Assembly (NCBI RefSeq): GCF_004296575.1
Contig: NZ_SAYT01000003.1
Location: 358,577 to 422,576, forward strand
Length of the DNA: 64,000 bases
Direction of reading: 5' to 3'
Origin: Dyella amyloliquefaciens
GTDB lineage: Bacteria; Pseudomonadota; Gammaproteobacteria; Xanthomonadales; Rhodanobacteraceae
Every line of letters starts with the position of its first letter. Position 1 is the first letter of the stretch. Positions 54,939 to 64,000 of the stretch are shown in pieces. Below the pieces are notes generated by a model. That model had not been told where the DNA came from. It did not search any database and saw only the letters and a program-made list of their open reading frames with translations. Made by a program: the position numbers and the translations under genes.

Positions 54939-56852
54939 CTATTCGACGATATTCGCGGTGACGTGATACACGCGTCCGCCCCAGCCGTCATCGGGGAAGG
55001 CGTCCGATACCTTCAGGTAAACGGGTTTTGCCCCGTTGCTGGCCGTGCCGAGGTATGGCGTCAGGTCGACGGTGCGATCAGCCTTGTTCGAGCCGTCAGT
55101 GATGCGGCGAGTCTCCTGCAGCACGGTCGTCCAATGGGCGTTGTCGGAACTGACCTGCACCAGGTATTCGGCGTCGATGGTCAAGGTCACCTGCGCCGAC
55201 GTGGTATCGGCCGGGAACGGGAACCGATAGGTGAAGTGGGCATTGCCGTCGGCGAAGCGGTTCTGCACGCCGTTGCTCTGCGAGCCGTCGGGATCGAAAA
55301 GCCAGGGGACCTCGTCCACCGTGCCCGTGTCGAAATCGATCTTGTGCGCAACCAGCACGTCGGCCTGGGTGGCGAAGTACAAGCCCGCGGCGGCCACGTT
55401 TGCGGTGAGCATGTGGTGGCCGTCCGTCGCCGAGCTGGGCACCATCAATTTCAGCGGGACGGTGCCGCTGACCGGATCTGCAACGCCCTTCGGCTGCAGA
55501 CGCAGCATGGTGGCCTGTGGCGAGACGCTCCAGCCGGTAGGTGCAGTGACATCGACGCGCGCCTGCAGCGGGAAGAATCCAGTCGCGGAGGCACCGAGGT
55601 CGATGGCGATGGTCGTGGCGCCCGATGCGGACGGCATGATCACCGGTTGCGCGGGCGACAGGGTGGCGGCCAGCGATACCAAGGGTGTCAACGTGGGTAC
55701 ATCGCCGATCAGCGCACTGAGCGCGCTGGCCTGGGTGCGCCAGTCGAATACATTGGGATGATCAGCGCTGGTGGCGCCGGACCAGCGCGTGCCGAGTCGG
55801 TCGGCGGCATCGCGGTCGTTGCTCCAGATGCCTTCGGCCTGCTGCGCGAGAAACGCCGCATATCGAGGGTTGTGCGTCGTGTCGACCAGATCGGTCCAGT
55901 AGCGCATGAAGATGCCCTTGAACTGCTTGGCATTGTCATCGCAGGTCTGGGTCGTGACATCGCAGCTTTCGCTCAGGACACCGTTGGTCACCAGGGCATT
56001 CGGACCGATGGCGGCGTCCGCCAGGTGTTGCACGCTTGCCAGGATGTTCGGGTCACGGGTGGCGCGCCACAGTTCCAGGCCGGCACCAATGGCCATGCCC
56101 TGGTTGTAGGTCCATACGTTCTGGCCATTGTTGGTGCACGCATCGGTAAGGCCGTCGTTGACCAGGCCGTTGGCGTTGATCATGCCGCTGCCCTGGAACC
56201 AGGCCCACGCGGTACGGGCTCGTCCCAGCCAGACCCTGTCGCCGGGAATGCGGTTGTGCAGTTCGGCAGTGAGGCGGATCCACAGGCCGTTGGTGACGGC
56301 GTTCTTGTAGGTGCGCTCGGCATTCCACCAGACGCCACCACCGCAGGTGCCGGTATCCCAGTAGCCGTTGGCGTAATTGGCAATGGTGACGGCCATGTCC
56401 AGGTACTTCGGATTCCTGGTCAGGTCGTAGGCCTGCACCCAGGTGAGACCCCACCACTCGGAGTCATCAATGGCGCGGCTGGTGAAATTGCCAAGCAAAG
56501 GATCGCCCGACAGCACGCCGGCTGGGAACACGCCCTTGTCCTTTTCGAAGGTGTTGTCCAGTTCGCCCACATAGCGACGATCGCCGGTGCGTTGCATGTA
56601 GTCGCCGATGGTCTGCAGCGCGACGGCGGAGTTCCACCAACTGGACGGGAACCAGGCCTTGTTGGGGTCGTAGGAGCCCATCAATACGTCGGCCGCCACG
56701 CGGGCTCGCGCAACGGTCGTCGAGCCATCGGCTCGCGGGCTGTCGGGGTAAGTTCGGTCATCCGCCATCGAGGGCAGGGCGATGACCAGCATCATCACGC
56801 TGGCCGTGGCCAGCAGTGTCCGAACTCGTATGCGTAAGGCTTCGAGATTCAT
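54939..56852 (-). CDS. exported GH76 (alpha-1,6-mannanase-type) glycoside hydrolase with C-terminal beta domains
   Basis: 637 residues. Signal peptide residues 1-30 (...VIALPSMA). The catalytic (alpha/alpha)6 domain spans about 45-400 and keeps the Asp-Asp pair of GH76 at 129-130 (AIDDSEWWGL), plus GGGVWWNAERTYKNAVTNG and WTYNQGMAIGAGLELWRAT. Residues 400-500 look Ig-like and 500-637 like a galactose-binding/discoidin fold. GH76 enzymes cut alpha-1,6-mannan such as fungal cell-wall mannan, acting outside the cell. AAGGAG lies 11 bases before ATG 56852. An 18-bp palindrome 210 bp upstream may be its operator. Confidence 0.85.
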   Translation of the reverse strand: MNLEALRIRVRTLLATASVMMLVIALPSMADDRTYPDSPRADGSTTVARARVAADVLMGSYDPNKAWFPSSWWNSAVALQTIGDYMQRTGDRRYVGELDNTFEKDKGVFPAGVLSGDPLLGNFTSRAIDDSEWWGLTWVQAYDLTRNPKYLDMAVTIANYANGYWDTGTCGGGVWWNAERTYKNAVTNGLWIRLTAELHNRIPGDRVWLGRARTAWAWFQGSGMINANGLVNDGLTDACTNNGQNVWTYNQGMAIGAGLELWRATRDPNILASVQHLADAAIGPNALVTNGVLSESCDVTTQTCDDNAKQFKGIFMRYWTDLVDTTHNPRYAAFLAQQAEGIWSNDRDAADRLGTRWSGATSADHPNVFDWRTQASALSALIGDVPTLTPLVSLAATLSPAQPVIMPSASGATTIAIDLGASATGFFPLQARVDVTAPTGWSVSPQATMLRLQPKGVADPVSGTVPLKLMVPSSATDGHHMLTANVAAAGLYFATQADVLVAHKIDFDTGTVDEVPWLFDPDGSQSNGVQNRFADGNAHFTYRFPFPADTTSAQVTLTIDAEYLVQVSSDNAHWTTVLQETRRITDGSNKADRTVDLTPYLGTASNGAKPVYLKVSDAFPDDGWGGRVYHVTANIVE

Positions 56853-57615
56853 GACCAGAAGCGCTCCTTTCGGATACCCACATCGGGGGACGGGGCGGCA
56901 TGCACGGCCCCGCCTATCCATGCGCGGACCGTGGGCGGTAATCCGGCCTGGAAGCGTGCACGCAAGAAGCCGTTTAGACGGCCAGGCCTTTTGCGCGGCA
57001 AAACCCTATCCACCCAGGAGATGCGCCAAGGCACTTCCCGGTTCCCCTGTTTGAATCCAGCATTTAGATCGATCTAAATTCGATACCTAAAAAAAGGCCA
57101 TGACGTGATGGACCCGCAAACCGGATGCTCAGCGATCAATGCCTTGGGCGACTGTAACCCGATTTCGCGACGCGATGCTTGCTGCATTGCGGCAGGTTGG
57201 AGTTGCGCCGACACAAAGGCTTTGCGTGGCGATAAAGCGCGAGTGCCTGTCTTCGAGCGGCCCAACTCCGCAGAGGATGTCGATCCATGGCCATCGTCCT
57301 GTCTTCGACACGGCATGCCGCGTGATTTCGCCCGTGCGGAATGGCTGCGCGCCGTGGCGGCGCCCATGTTCTACGACCGAAGGCGCGGACGCGCTGGATG
57401 GATCGCCCAAACATCATGGCTATGTTCGTAGCCAACGGGCCTTTGGCAAGCGGCTCATGGGGCTCCATGAGTCGCTGCACGCAACACATGGTTCGCCTGC
57501 TGCTGGTCTTCGCGAACGGAGCGGGATTAGCACGGGCGATGGCGATGAGGTTAAGCAGGACTCGTTCTTGGCGTAGACTCCCTCGGCGTTGCGATGCGCC
57601 AGACCAGGGAATGCA
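56853..57615. other. 763-bp intergenic region, promoters of GH76 and ABC genes
   Basis: The largest gene-free gap of the window. Frames at 57105-57431 and 57139-57576 lack ribosome sites and look like chance. It carries the 18-bp palindrome at 57062 inside an AT-rich stretch. Confidence 0.5.
57062..57079. promoter_or_regulatory. 18-bp perfect palindrome ATTTAGATCGATCTAAAT
   Basis: Perfect dyad with a central CG, as in LacI-family operators, in an AT-rich patch about 210 bp before the GH76 start. No LacI gene is nearby, so the binding protein would be encoded elsewhere. Confidence 0.6.
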
Positions 57616-58563
57616 ATGAGCGAGCAGGCTACTTCGACGCGACACGCGGTTTCGGTTCGCGGCGTCAGCAAGACCTACAAGGGCGGTTTCCAGGCGTTGA
57701 AGTCGATCGACCTGGACATCCGGCAGGGAGAGATCTTCGCCCTGCTGGGTCCGAACGGTGCGGGCAAGACCACGCTGATCAGCATCATCTGCGGCATCGT
57801 GAAGCCCAGCGCCGGCGAGGTGAGCGCCGACGGCCACGACGTGTTGCGCGACTATCGCGTCACGCGTTCGAAGATCGGCCTGGTGCCCCAGGAGCTGTCA
57901 ACGGACGCCTTCGAGACGGTGTGGGCATCGGTGAAGTTCAGCCGGGGCCTGTTCGGGCGTACGCGCAACGACCAGCACATCGAAAAGGTATTGCGCGACC
58001 TGTCGCTCTGGGAAAAGAAAGACGCGAAGATCATGACGCTTTCCGGCGGCATGAAGCGCCGCGTGCTCATCGCAAAGGCCTTGGCGCACGAACCCAGCAT
58101 CCTGTTCCTGGACGAACCCACGGCCGGCGTGGATGTGGAGCTTCGCCACGACATGTGGCAGATGGTGCGCAAGCTGCGCGAGACGGGCGTCACGGTCATC
58201 CTCACCACCCACTACATCGAAGAGGCCGAGGAAATGGCCGATCGCGTAGGCGTGATCACCCGCGGCGAGCTGATCCTGGTTGAAGACAAGCACGTGTTGA
58301 TGCGCAAGCTGGGCAAGAAGCAGCTCTCCATCAGCCTCCAGGCGCCGCTGCAGGCGCTGCCGCAGGGTCTTGAGGATTACGCGCTGGAGCTTGCTGATGA
58401 CGGCTCGACGCTGACTTATACGTTCGACGCCCAGAGCGACGACACGGGCATTGCGGTGTTGCTGCGCAAGCTGGGAGATCGAGGGGTGGACTTCAAGGAC
58501 CTGCACACATTGGAAAGTTCGCTCGAAGACATTTTCGTCAGCCTGGTGCGGGGTAAGCGATGA
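57616..58563 (+). CDS. ABC transporter ATP-binding protein (ABC-2/drug or polysaccharide type)
   Basis: 315 residues. Walker [10 protein letters not shown], signature LSGGMKRR, Walker [16 protein letters not shown], and the H-loop [10 protein letters not shown] are all present. The C-terminal 80 residues are the extra domain of YadG/CcmA-like exporters. ATG 57616 starts MSEQATST. Its stop overlaps the permease start by ATGA, forming a two-gene ABC-2 exporter. Substrate unknown. Confidence 0.93.
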   Translation: MSEQATSTRHAVSVRGVSKTYKGGFQALKSIDLDIRQGEIFALLGPNGAGKTTLISIICGIVKPSAGEVSADGHDVLRDYRVTRSKIGLVPQELSTDAFETVWASVKFSRGLFGRTRNDQHIEKVLRDLSLWEKKDAKIMTLSGGMKRRVLIAKALAHEPSILFLDEPTAGVDVELRHDMWQMVRKLRETGVTVILTTHYIEEAEEMADRVGVITRGELILVEDKHVLMRKLGKKQLSISLQAPLQALPQGLEDYALELADDGSTLTYTFDAQSDDTGIAVLLRKLGDRGVDFKDLHTLESSLEDIFVSLVRGKR

Positions 58564-59321
58564 ACATTCCCGCCATTCGCGCCATCTACCGTTTCGAGAT
58601 GGCCCGCACCTTTCGCACGCTCACGCAGAGCATCGTGTCCCCGGTGCTGTCGACGTCGCTGTATTTCATCGTGTTCGGCACCGCCATCGGCTCGCGCATG
58701 GGCGAAATCGGCGGCACGAGCTACGGCGCCTTCATCATCCCCGGCCTGATCATGCTGTCGCTGCTCAACGAAAGCATCTCCAATGCCTCGTTCGGCATCT
58801 ACCTGCCGAAGTGGTCGGGCACCATCTATGAGCTGCTTTCCGCGCCCGTTTCACCGTTTGAGGCGGTGCTCGGCTATGTCGGGGCGGCCTCGACCAAGTC
58901 GGTGATGCTGGGCTTGCTGATCCTGGTCACGGCGCGCTTCTTCGTGCCTTACAGCATCATGCATCCACTATGGATGATGGCCTTCCTGCTGCTTACGGCC
59001 GTTACCTTCAGCTCGTTCGGCTTCATCATCGGCCTGTGGGCGGATGACTTCCAGAAACTGCAGGTGATCCCGCTGATGGTGGTCACCCCGCTGACGTTCC
59101 TCGGTGGCGCCTTCTATTCGATCAGCATGCTGCCGCCGTTCTGGCAGAAGGTCGCCTTGTTCAATCCGGTGGTGTACCTGATCAGTGGATTCCGCTGGAG
59201 CTTTTACGGGCAGTCCGACGTCAATGTCGTGTTGAGTGCCGGGATGACCCTGGGCTTTCTGGTGCTCTGCGCGGTCGCCATCGCCTGGATCTTCCGCACG
59301 GGCTACAAGCTGCGCTCGTAG
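58560..59321 (+). CDS. ABC-2 type transporter permease (YadH-like)
   Basis: 253 residues with six membrane helices of the ABC-2 fold ([61 protein letters not shown] with the amphipathic PPFWQ motif). Pairs with the ATPase above as the half-transporter dimer. YadGH-type exporters are not substrate-assigned. Confidence 0.92.
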   Translation: MNIPAIRAIYRFEMARTFRTLTQSIVSPVLSTSLYFIVFGTAIGSRMGEIGGTSYGAFIIPGLIMLSLLNESISNASFGIYLPKWSGTIYELLSAPVSPFEAVLGYVGAASTKSVMLGLLILVTARFFVPYSIMHPLWMMAFLLLTAVTFSSFGFIIGLWADDFQKLQVIPLMVVTPLTFLGGAFYSISMLPPFWQKVALFNPVVYLISGFRWSFYGQSDVNVVLSAGMTLGFLVLCAVAIAWIFRTGYKLRS

Positions 59322-59401
59322 TTCGTATCGCGAAGTCCACTTCCGGGTTTCGGTTCGTTGGGATCAGCTCGTGCGCGTGAACGTCATCTGCGGGCATGCG
59401 A

Positions 59402-60304
59402 TTACGAATCGTGCGATCGGTATCGAAGCGCGTCGACCAGCAAGGCAAACGCCGGCGATGGTTGCCGCCGACTTGGGTAGTACAGGTGGTAACCGGGAAA
59501 CAGCGGGCACCAGTCGTCCAGCACCTGGCGCAATCGGCCGGCCTCGATGTGAGGACGGACGAAGTCCTCGGGCAGGTAGGCGAGGCCGAAGCCGGCCAGC
59601 GAGGCGGCAAGGATGCGCTCGAGGCTGTTGAAGGTCAGTCGCCCCTCCACGCGCACGTTGAGCGCGTGGCTGCCTTTCTCGAATTCCCATGCGTACAGGC
59701 CGCCGTGGGTGAGGAAGCGCAGGTTGATGCAATCGTGCCGGGTGAGGTCGCGTGGCGTGGCGATTGGCGGCCTTGCATCCAGGTAGGCCGGCTTGCCCAC
59801 CACCACCAACCGCGTGGGTGGGCCGATGGGCACCGCAATCATGTCGAGTGCCACCTGTTCTCCCAGGCGGATGCCGGCGTCGAAGCGTTCGGCAGCGATG
59901 TCCGTTAGCGAGGAGTCGCTGACCACTTCCACGTGGATATCCGGGTAGCTCGGCAGGAAGCGCTCCAGTACGGGCCACAGGATGGTGGCGGCAGCGTGTT
60001 CGCTGCTGGTGATGCGGATCGTGCCGCTAGGCTTGTCGCGCAGTTCGCTGAGCCCGGCGAGCGCCGCATCGATGTTTTCGAAATTGGGTGCCAGCACCTG
60101 CTGCAGGCGCTCGCCGGCTTCCGTGGGCGACACGCTGCGGGTGGTGCGGGTGAGCAGGCGCAGGCCAAGCCGTGCTTCCAGCCCCTGGATCTTGTGGCTG
60201 AGCGCCGATTGCGACAGGCCGAGCTGGGCCGCGGCGCGCGTGAAGCTGCCTTCACGCGCCACGGCAAGGAACGCCTGCAGGTCGTTGTAGTTCTCGCCGC
60301 TCAT
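59402..60304 (-). CDS. LysR-family transcriptional regulator
   Basis: 300 residues. N-terminal winged HTH (LQAFLAVAREGSFTRAAAQL, LSQSALSHKIQGLEARLGLRLL) and a LysR substrate domain. ATG 60304 (MSGENYNDL); an ATG two codons upstream is possible. Divergent from the AhpD-like and aldo/keto reductase genes, which it probably regulates. Two TCGATA repeats, at 60325 and 60347, lie 22 bp apart in the short divergent gap. Confidence 0.9.
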   Translation of the reverse strand: MSGENYNDLQAFLAVAREGSFTRAAAQLGLSQSALSHKIQGLEARLGLRLLTRTTRSVSPTEAGERLQQVLAPNFENIDAALAGLSELRDKPSGTIRITSSEHAAATILWPVLERFLPSYPDIHVEVVSDSSLTDIAAERFDAGIRLGEQVALDMIAVPIGPPTRLVVVGKPAYLDARPPIATPRDLTRHDCINLRFLTHGGLYAWEFEKGSHALNVRVEGRLTFNSLERILAASLAGFGLAYLPEDFVRPHIEAGRLRQVLDDWCPLFPGYHLYYPSRRQPSPAFALLVDALRYRSHDS

Positions 60305-60451
60305 GATCACGCCGACTTGATTGATCGATACAGATCATAAGTCCATTCGATATTTGCCGTCTTATCAGATAGGCGCCACGGGGCCAGACTGGCCTCCGTC
60401 GCCGCGACAGGACTTTCGCTCGCGGCTTTCTACTCTTGGAGGATCCCGGCC

Positions 60452-60775
60452 ATGACCGATGCCACGCAGAAGACGCAGGGCCCGTTCGCTGACGTTGCCC
60501 CCGCGCTCGATGAACTCACGCAACAGGTGTTGTTTGGTGAGGTCTGGGAGCGGCAGGGGCTTTCCAAACGCGACCGCAGCCTGATCACGGTCGCCACGCT
60601 GATTGCGACGTACCGCATCAACGAGCTTCCGTTCCATTTGAAGTTCGCGCTGCAGAACGGCGTTACGCGTGACGAGCTGGTGGAGGTCATCACCCACCTG
60701 GCTTTTTATGCCGGCTGGCCCGCGGCCAGTACCGCGGTGGGCATCGCACGCAAGGTGTTTGCCGAGAACGCCTGA
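60452..60775 (+). CDS. carboxymuconolactone decarboxylase/AhpD-like protein
   Basis: 107 residues, helical CMD fold: FGEVWERQGLSKRDRSLITV and LVEVITHLAFYAGWPAAST with a conserved His. The CxxC of AhpD is absent, so it is nearer the YurZ-type group than a peroxidase. GGAGG precedes the ATG. It is co-directional with the aldo/keto reductase gene 48 bp later, so one operon under the LysR gene. Confidence 0.85.
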   Translation: MTDATQKTQGPFADVAPALDELTQQVLFGEVWERQGLSKRDRSLITVATLIATYRINELPFHLKFALQNGVTRDELVEVITHLAFYAGWPAASTAVGIARKVFAENA

Positions 60776-60820
60776 GTCGCACGGATGCGCGTTGATCCAA
60801 TACAAGATTTATCGAGGTGA

Positions 60821-61819
<999 letters not shown>

Positions 61820-61919
61820 TGGTCGCGCTGTAACGACCGAGGGTTTGGCAGGCGAGGGGTGTGATGGTGCGTGAGCGCCAGCGCCCTTCGGCGTTGGGTG
61901 TGAGCTTCGCGCTGCGCGG

Positions 61920-62039
61920 TCAGTGCGCCACCACGCGAGTGACGACATCAAGGGCAATGGCGAAGGCGATGCCGACCGCTGTGTACCGCCACGCCAGGTC
62001 CCACAGGGGCCAGCTGAAGAAGGCTCGAAGGCGGGTCAT
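61920..62039 (-). CDS. 39-residue single-helix membrane protein
   Basis: MTRLRAFFSWPLWDLAWRYT is followed by a hydrophobic stretch (AVGIAFAIALDVVTRVVAH). AGGAG sits 6 bases before ATG 62039, a strong ribosome site for so short a frame. The basic N-terminus and one 18-residue helix suggest an inner-membrane micropeptide. I do not know a family for it. Neighbours: AKR upstream on the other strand, unknown gene downstream. Confidence 0.55.
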   Translation of the reverse strand: MTRLRAFFSWPLWDLAWRYTAVGIAFAIALDVVTRVVAH

Positions 62040-62558
62040 CGCTATCTCCTGTTCGAAAGAAGGACTGCGAGATCGGGCATCACAAGGTGCCTGACCTCGC
62101 GACGTCCACATTCGCAGACCCGATCCGTCGGGGCAGTCATCTAGCGAACAACTTTGCCCGGATCTGGTCCTGTTCATGAGTCGCAAGAAGGTGCGCTGAG
62201 CAGGTGGCGTGCGGTGCGACGCCATTGCGCCGGCCATGTGCACGGCAATCCGGGCTGCACCAGGAATGAAGTGAAAGCGCGCCTCTTAAGAGGGGTTTGG
62301 CCACGCGTCCCTCTGCGGGGAGCGCGCTGACATGTCGCCAGTTCTGCGCCGTCACGCGCGACCTTAGCCAGGCGGACATCCATCCCACCCAACCCTGACA
62401 GACGATGCCGACCCTGCTTGCTAGGGTCTGGCCGTCACTCGCGCTGTCTTCTCCAGAGCCCCGCGAATGACCATGGCCACCAGGTCATGAGGCGCGAGCC
62501 GTGAGTGCTAGCAACACCCACGACCCGCTAACCATCACCAACTAAAGCGGAGTTGATC
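62040..62558. other. 519-bp gap without a convincing gene
   Basis: Contains a 12-bp palindrome CCTCTTAAGAGG (62282-62293) but no coding frame with support on either strand. Confidence 0.45.
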
Positions 62559-62903
62559 ATGGCTACCCACGATCATACGGTACGCATTCGCCCGTCCGTT
62601 TCCCCTGGCGGCATCCTCACTCCTCCCTCCGGCGATCCGCCGCGCACGGGTGTGGCAGGGCCCGAAACCTTTCGCCGCACAGCGCGCGGTGACATCGCCC
62701 TGGCGTTACTCACCCTCACGCGCCTGCGTCACGACAGCGAACAGTGCCGCCGGGCACGGGCGAGGGGATTCCCTGGCACATCGCTGGAATGGCCACTTTC
62801 CACGGCCGCCACCGCCAGCCTGGGTGTCGCCATCCACGGTCTCCGGCAATACGCCAGCCTGCTCGGTCACGAGCCCCGAGTGAAGCCGCCAAGCGCCCGA
62901 TGA
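62559..62903 (+). CDS. protein of unknown function
   Basis: 114 residues, Pro/Gly-rich start and a helical C-terminal half (DIALALLTLTRLRHDSEQCR). GCGGAG 6 bases before ATG 62559 supports translation. No motif recognised. Not clearly linked to the HigA-like gene that follows. Confidence 0.5.
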   Translation: MATHDHTVRIRPSVSPGGILTPPSGDPPRTGVAGPETFRRTARGDIALALLTLTRLRHDSEQCRRARARGFPGTSLEWPLSTAATASLGVAIHGLRQYASLLGHEPRVKPPSAR

Positions 62904-63043
62904 TCGTCCTTGCGGCGCGTCGGCCCGCACGCCGATGCGCCGCACTCTGGCGTTTACTGACGTATCCACCCGGCATGCGCTGACACGATCGACGGCAAGC
63001 GCCCGCCGATTCCGCAGGCGTGCCTGACAGGGAAGGGAAGCCA

Positions 63044-63361
63044 ATGGAACTGATTCAACTCTCGCCACGTATGGACGTGGATCCTTCGCTGCGCCTGCGC
63101 TCCCCCGGCGAAGTGCTGCTGCTCGACTACATGCTGCCGGCCACGCTGAACCTCTCTCAGCTCGCCCGCCGCACCGGGATCCGGATGCCGCATGTCAGGG
63201 AGCTTCTCACCGACAACCGACCCATGAGCCCGCGGCATGCGATACGGCTCGCCACCGTCCTGGATACATCGCCGCTCTATTGGCTGCTGCTGCAAGCCCG
63301 TTACGACCTTGCCCGCGAGCAGCAGCGCACCATCCCGGCTTGCTATCGATCGTCCGGTTGA
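63044..63361 (+). CDS. HigA-like XRE-family regulator, orphan antitoxin type
   Basis: 105 residues. The XRE helix-turn-helix is the HigA type: PGEVLLLDYMLPATLNLSQL, RRTGIRMPHVRELL, DNRPMSPRHAIRLATVLDT. The upstream GGAAGGGAAG before ATG 63044 is a good ribosome site. HigA normally follows or precedes a HigB toxin; no RelE/HigB-like gene is in the neighbourhood, so it stands alone. Confidence 0.8.
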   Translation: MELIQLSPRMDVDPSLRLRSPGEVLLLDYMLPATLNLSQLARRTGIRMPHVRELLTDNRPMSPRHAIRLATVLDTSPLYWLLLQARYDLAREQQRTIPACYRSSG

Positions 63362-63606
63362 ACAGGCCCACGCCCCGGCCTCGTCCCTGCGCCAGAAACG
63401 CCGCCTGGCCCAAACAGCAGGTTCCGGCCAACAACCCTTCACACCGTCAGAGGCGGCGACCAGTCGGTGGGCTCGATACGCGTGGCGATACTCCCCAGTG
63501 GCCTGGAGAGTCGCCATACTGCGCGCCGGGAGTTAAATGGGGTGTCCGCTTTCGAGCCATGGCGGACACCATGGGGAGGCCCAAGACCTTCAAAAGGGGA
63601 AGGCAT

Positions 63607-63843
63607 GTGATAAACGCGGACTACTGGATGAGTCAACCGTGGATCCAGTTGCTGTGTTTCATACTTTTCACAAGCATCACGCTCAAGGGTCTGAGGACGG
63701 GTAACGCAACCCTCCTTTACCAAACATACAAAAGATCTGAGGACCCCGAGCTCTACTGGACTGGAATAGCTATCAGTGCGCTGTTGGCTGGCAGCACACT
63801 TCTTCTACTTGTCCACGGGCTTACAAACTGGCCGGACATTTAA
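63607..63843 (+). CDS. small two-helix membrane protein
   Basis: 78 residues from GTG 63607 with AAGGGGAAGG just upstream; alternative ATGs at 63559 or later exist. Two membrane segments (QLLCFILFTSITLKGL and YWTGIAISALLAGSTLLLLVHGL) joined by a polar loop. No family recognised. Base composition is less GC-rich than the genes before it, which may mean recent acquisition. Confidence 0.55.
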   Translation: MINADYWMSQPWIQLLCFILFTSITLKGLRTGNATLLYQTYKRSEDPELYWTGIAISALLAGSTLLLLVHGLTNWPDI

Positions 63844-64000
63844 AAGATGGAACGTCCGTATATGGACTCCTCCCCATTGCAAGCCTCCCGTGCTCTGGCG
63901 TCCGTGTCGACTGCACACGTATATCCGGCCTCTGACAACCACACCGCATAGCGGTGCTGGGCCATGATGGGCTAGTCGCGCGCCGGCTCCCAATCGCTTT

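Noticed and set aside
54480..56837. 785-residue open frame on the plus strand opposite GH76
   Set aside because: It is antisense to the GH76 gene and crosses the convergent hairpin; no domain, no ribosome site.
57105..57576. Two plus-strand frames in the GH76/ABC gap
   Set aside because: No ribosome sites, overlapping in different frames, no recognisable domain.
62282..62293. 12-bp palindrome CCTCTTAAGAGG
   Set aside because: Short, isolated, no adjacent regulator or promoter; could be chance.

Overview
The window is high-GC, densely coded DNA with no rRNA, tRNA, CRISPR array, insertion sequence or phage gene that I could find. Gene content suggests a free-living gammaproteobacterium of the Xanthomonadales/Lysobacterales, most likely Rhodanobacteraceae (Dyella, Luteibacter or Rhodanobacter type). 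Pointers are the MalT-like LuxR + DUF1329 + YCF48-like + MMPL set, the Tat-exported sugar-oxidation cluster, GH76 and SorAB. The taxon is an inference from gene content, not from a marker gene.

Layout. (1) 1-6186, minus strand: a seven-gene catabolic operon (universal stress/hemerythrin fusion, quinone oxidoreductase, TauD-type dioxygenase, BKACE enzyme, MFS transporter, small alpha/beta hydrolase, DsbA-like protein running off the left edge). (2) 6637-14857, plus strand: MalT-like LuxR regulator, DUF1329, YCF48-like and MMPL/RND genes, a set usually seen with uptake or efflux of hydrophobic substrates. The DUF1302 partner expected here is absent, and a GGGGGAGGG-type motif recurs before three of the four genes. 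(3) 15318-25324: an eight-gene minus-strand operon and a divergent LacI regulator. GMC oxidoreductase with its Tat-type small subunit, three isomerase/epimerase-fold proteins, DUF1080, Gfo/Idh/MocA and a sugar-type MFS permease together look like a glycoside breakdown route through 3-keto sugars, split between periplasm and cytoplasm. Two matching 16-bp operators lie 136 bp apart in the divergent promoter region. (4) 25538-28386: small genes (orphan DUF2384 antitoxin-like protein, EAL protein, an unknown, VOC, DUF3820). (5) 28562-35987: a compact acyclic-terpene-type set (AtuA, carboxylase beta, acyl-CoA dehydrogenase, biotin carboxylase alpha) with a convergent TetR gene. (6) 36099-37539: formaldehyde detoxification (FrmR, FrmA). 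(7) 38837-44446: pentose phosphate genes zwf, tal, tkt and an opposing gnd. (8) 44481-50793: small regulators and unknowns, including a response regulator whose phospho-acceptor Asp is Glu, a Crp/Fnr protein, an exported clan GH-A-like protein and a 3-methyladenine glycosylase. (9) 50923-56852: SorAB sulfite dehydrogenase, M20 amidohydrolase, TRIC/UPF0126 channel and an exported GH76 enzyme with an 18-bp palindrome upstream. (10) 57616-61819: ABC-2 exporter, LysR, AhpD-like and aldo/keto reductase genes. (11) 61920-64000: small proteins, including a 39-residue membrane protein and an orphan HigA-like regulator.

Taken together this is a chromosomal metabolic region of a scavenger of plant-derived or microbial polymers. 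Glycosides are handled in region 3, mannan in region 9, and terpenoid or other hydrophobic acids in regions 1, 2 and 5, with NADPH supply, formaldehyde and sulfite detoxification alongside. The most interesting unit is the 3-keto-glycoside cluster with its LacI operator pair; next are the dioxygenase/BKACE operon facing the MalT-like cluster, and the reduced atu set.
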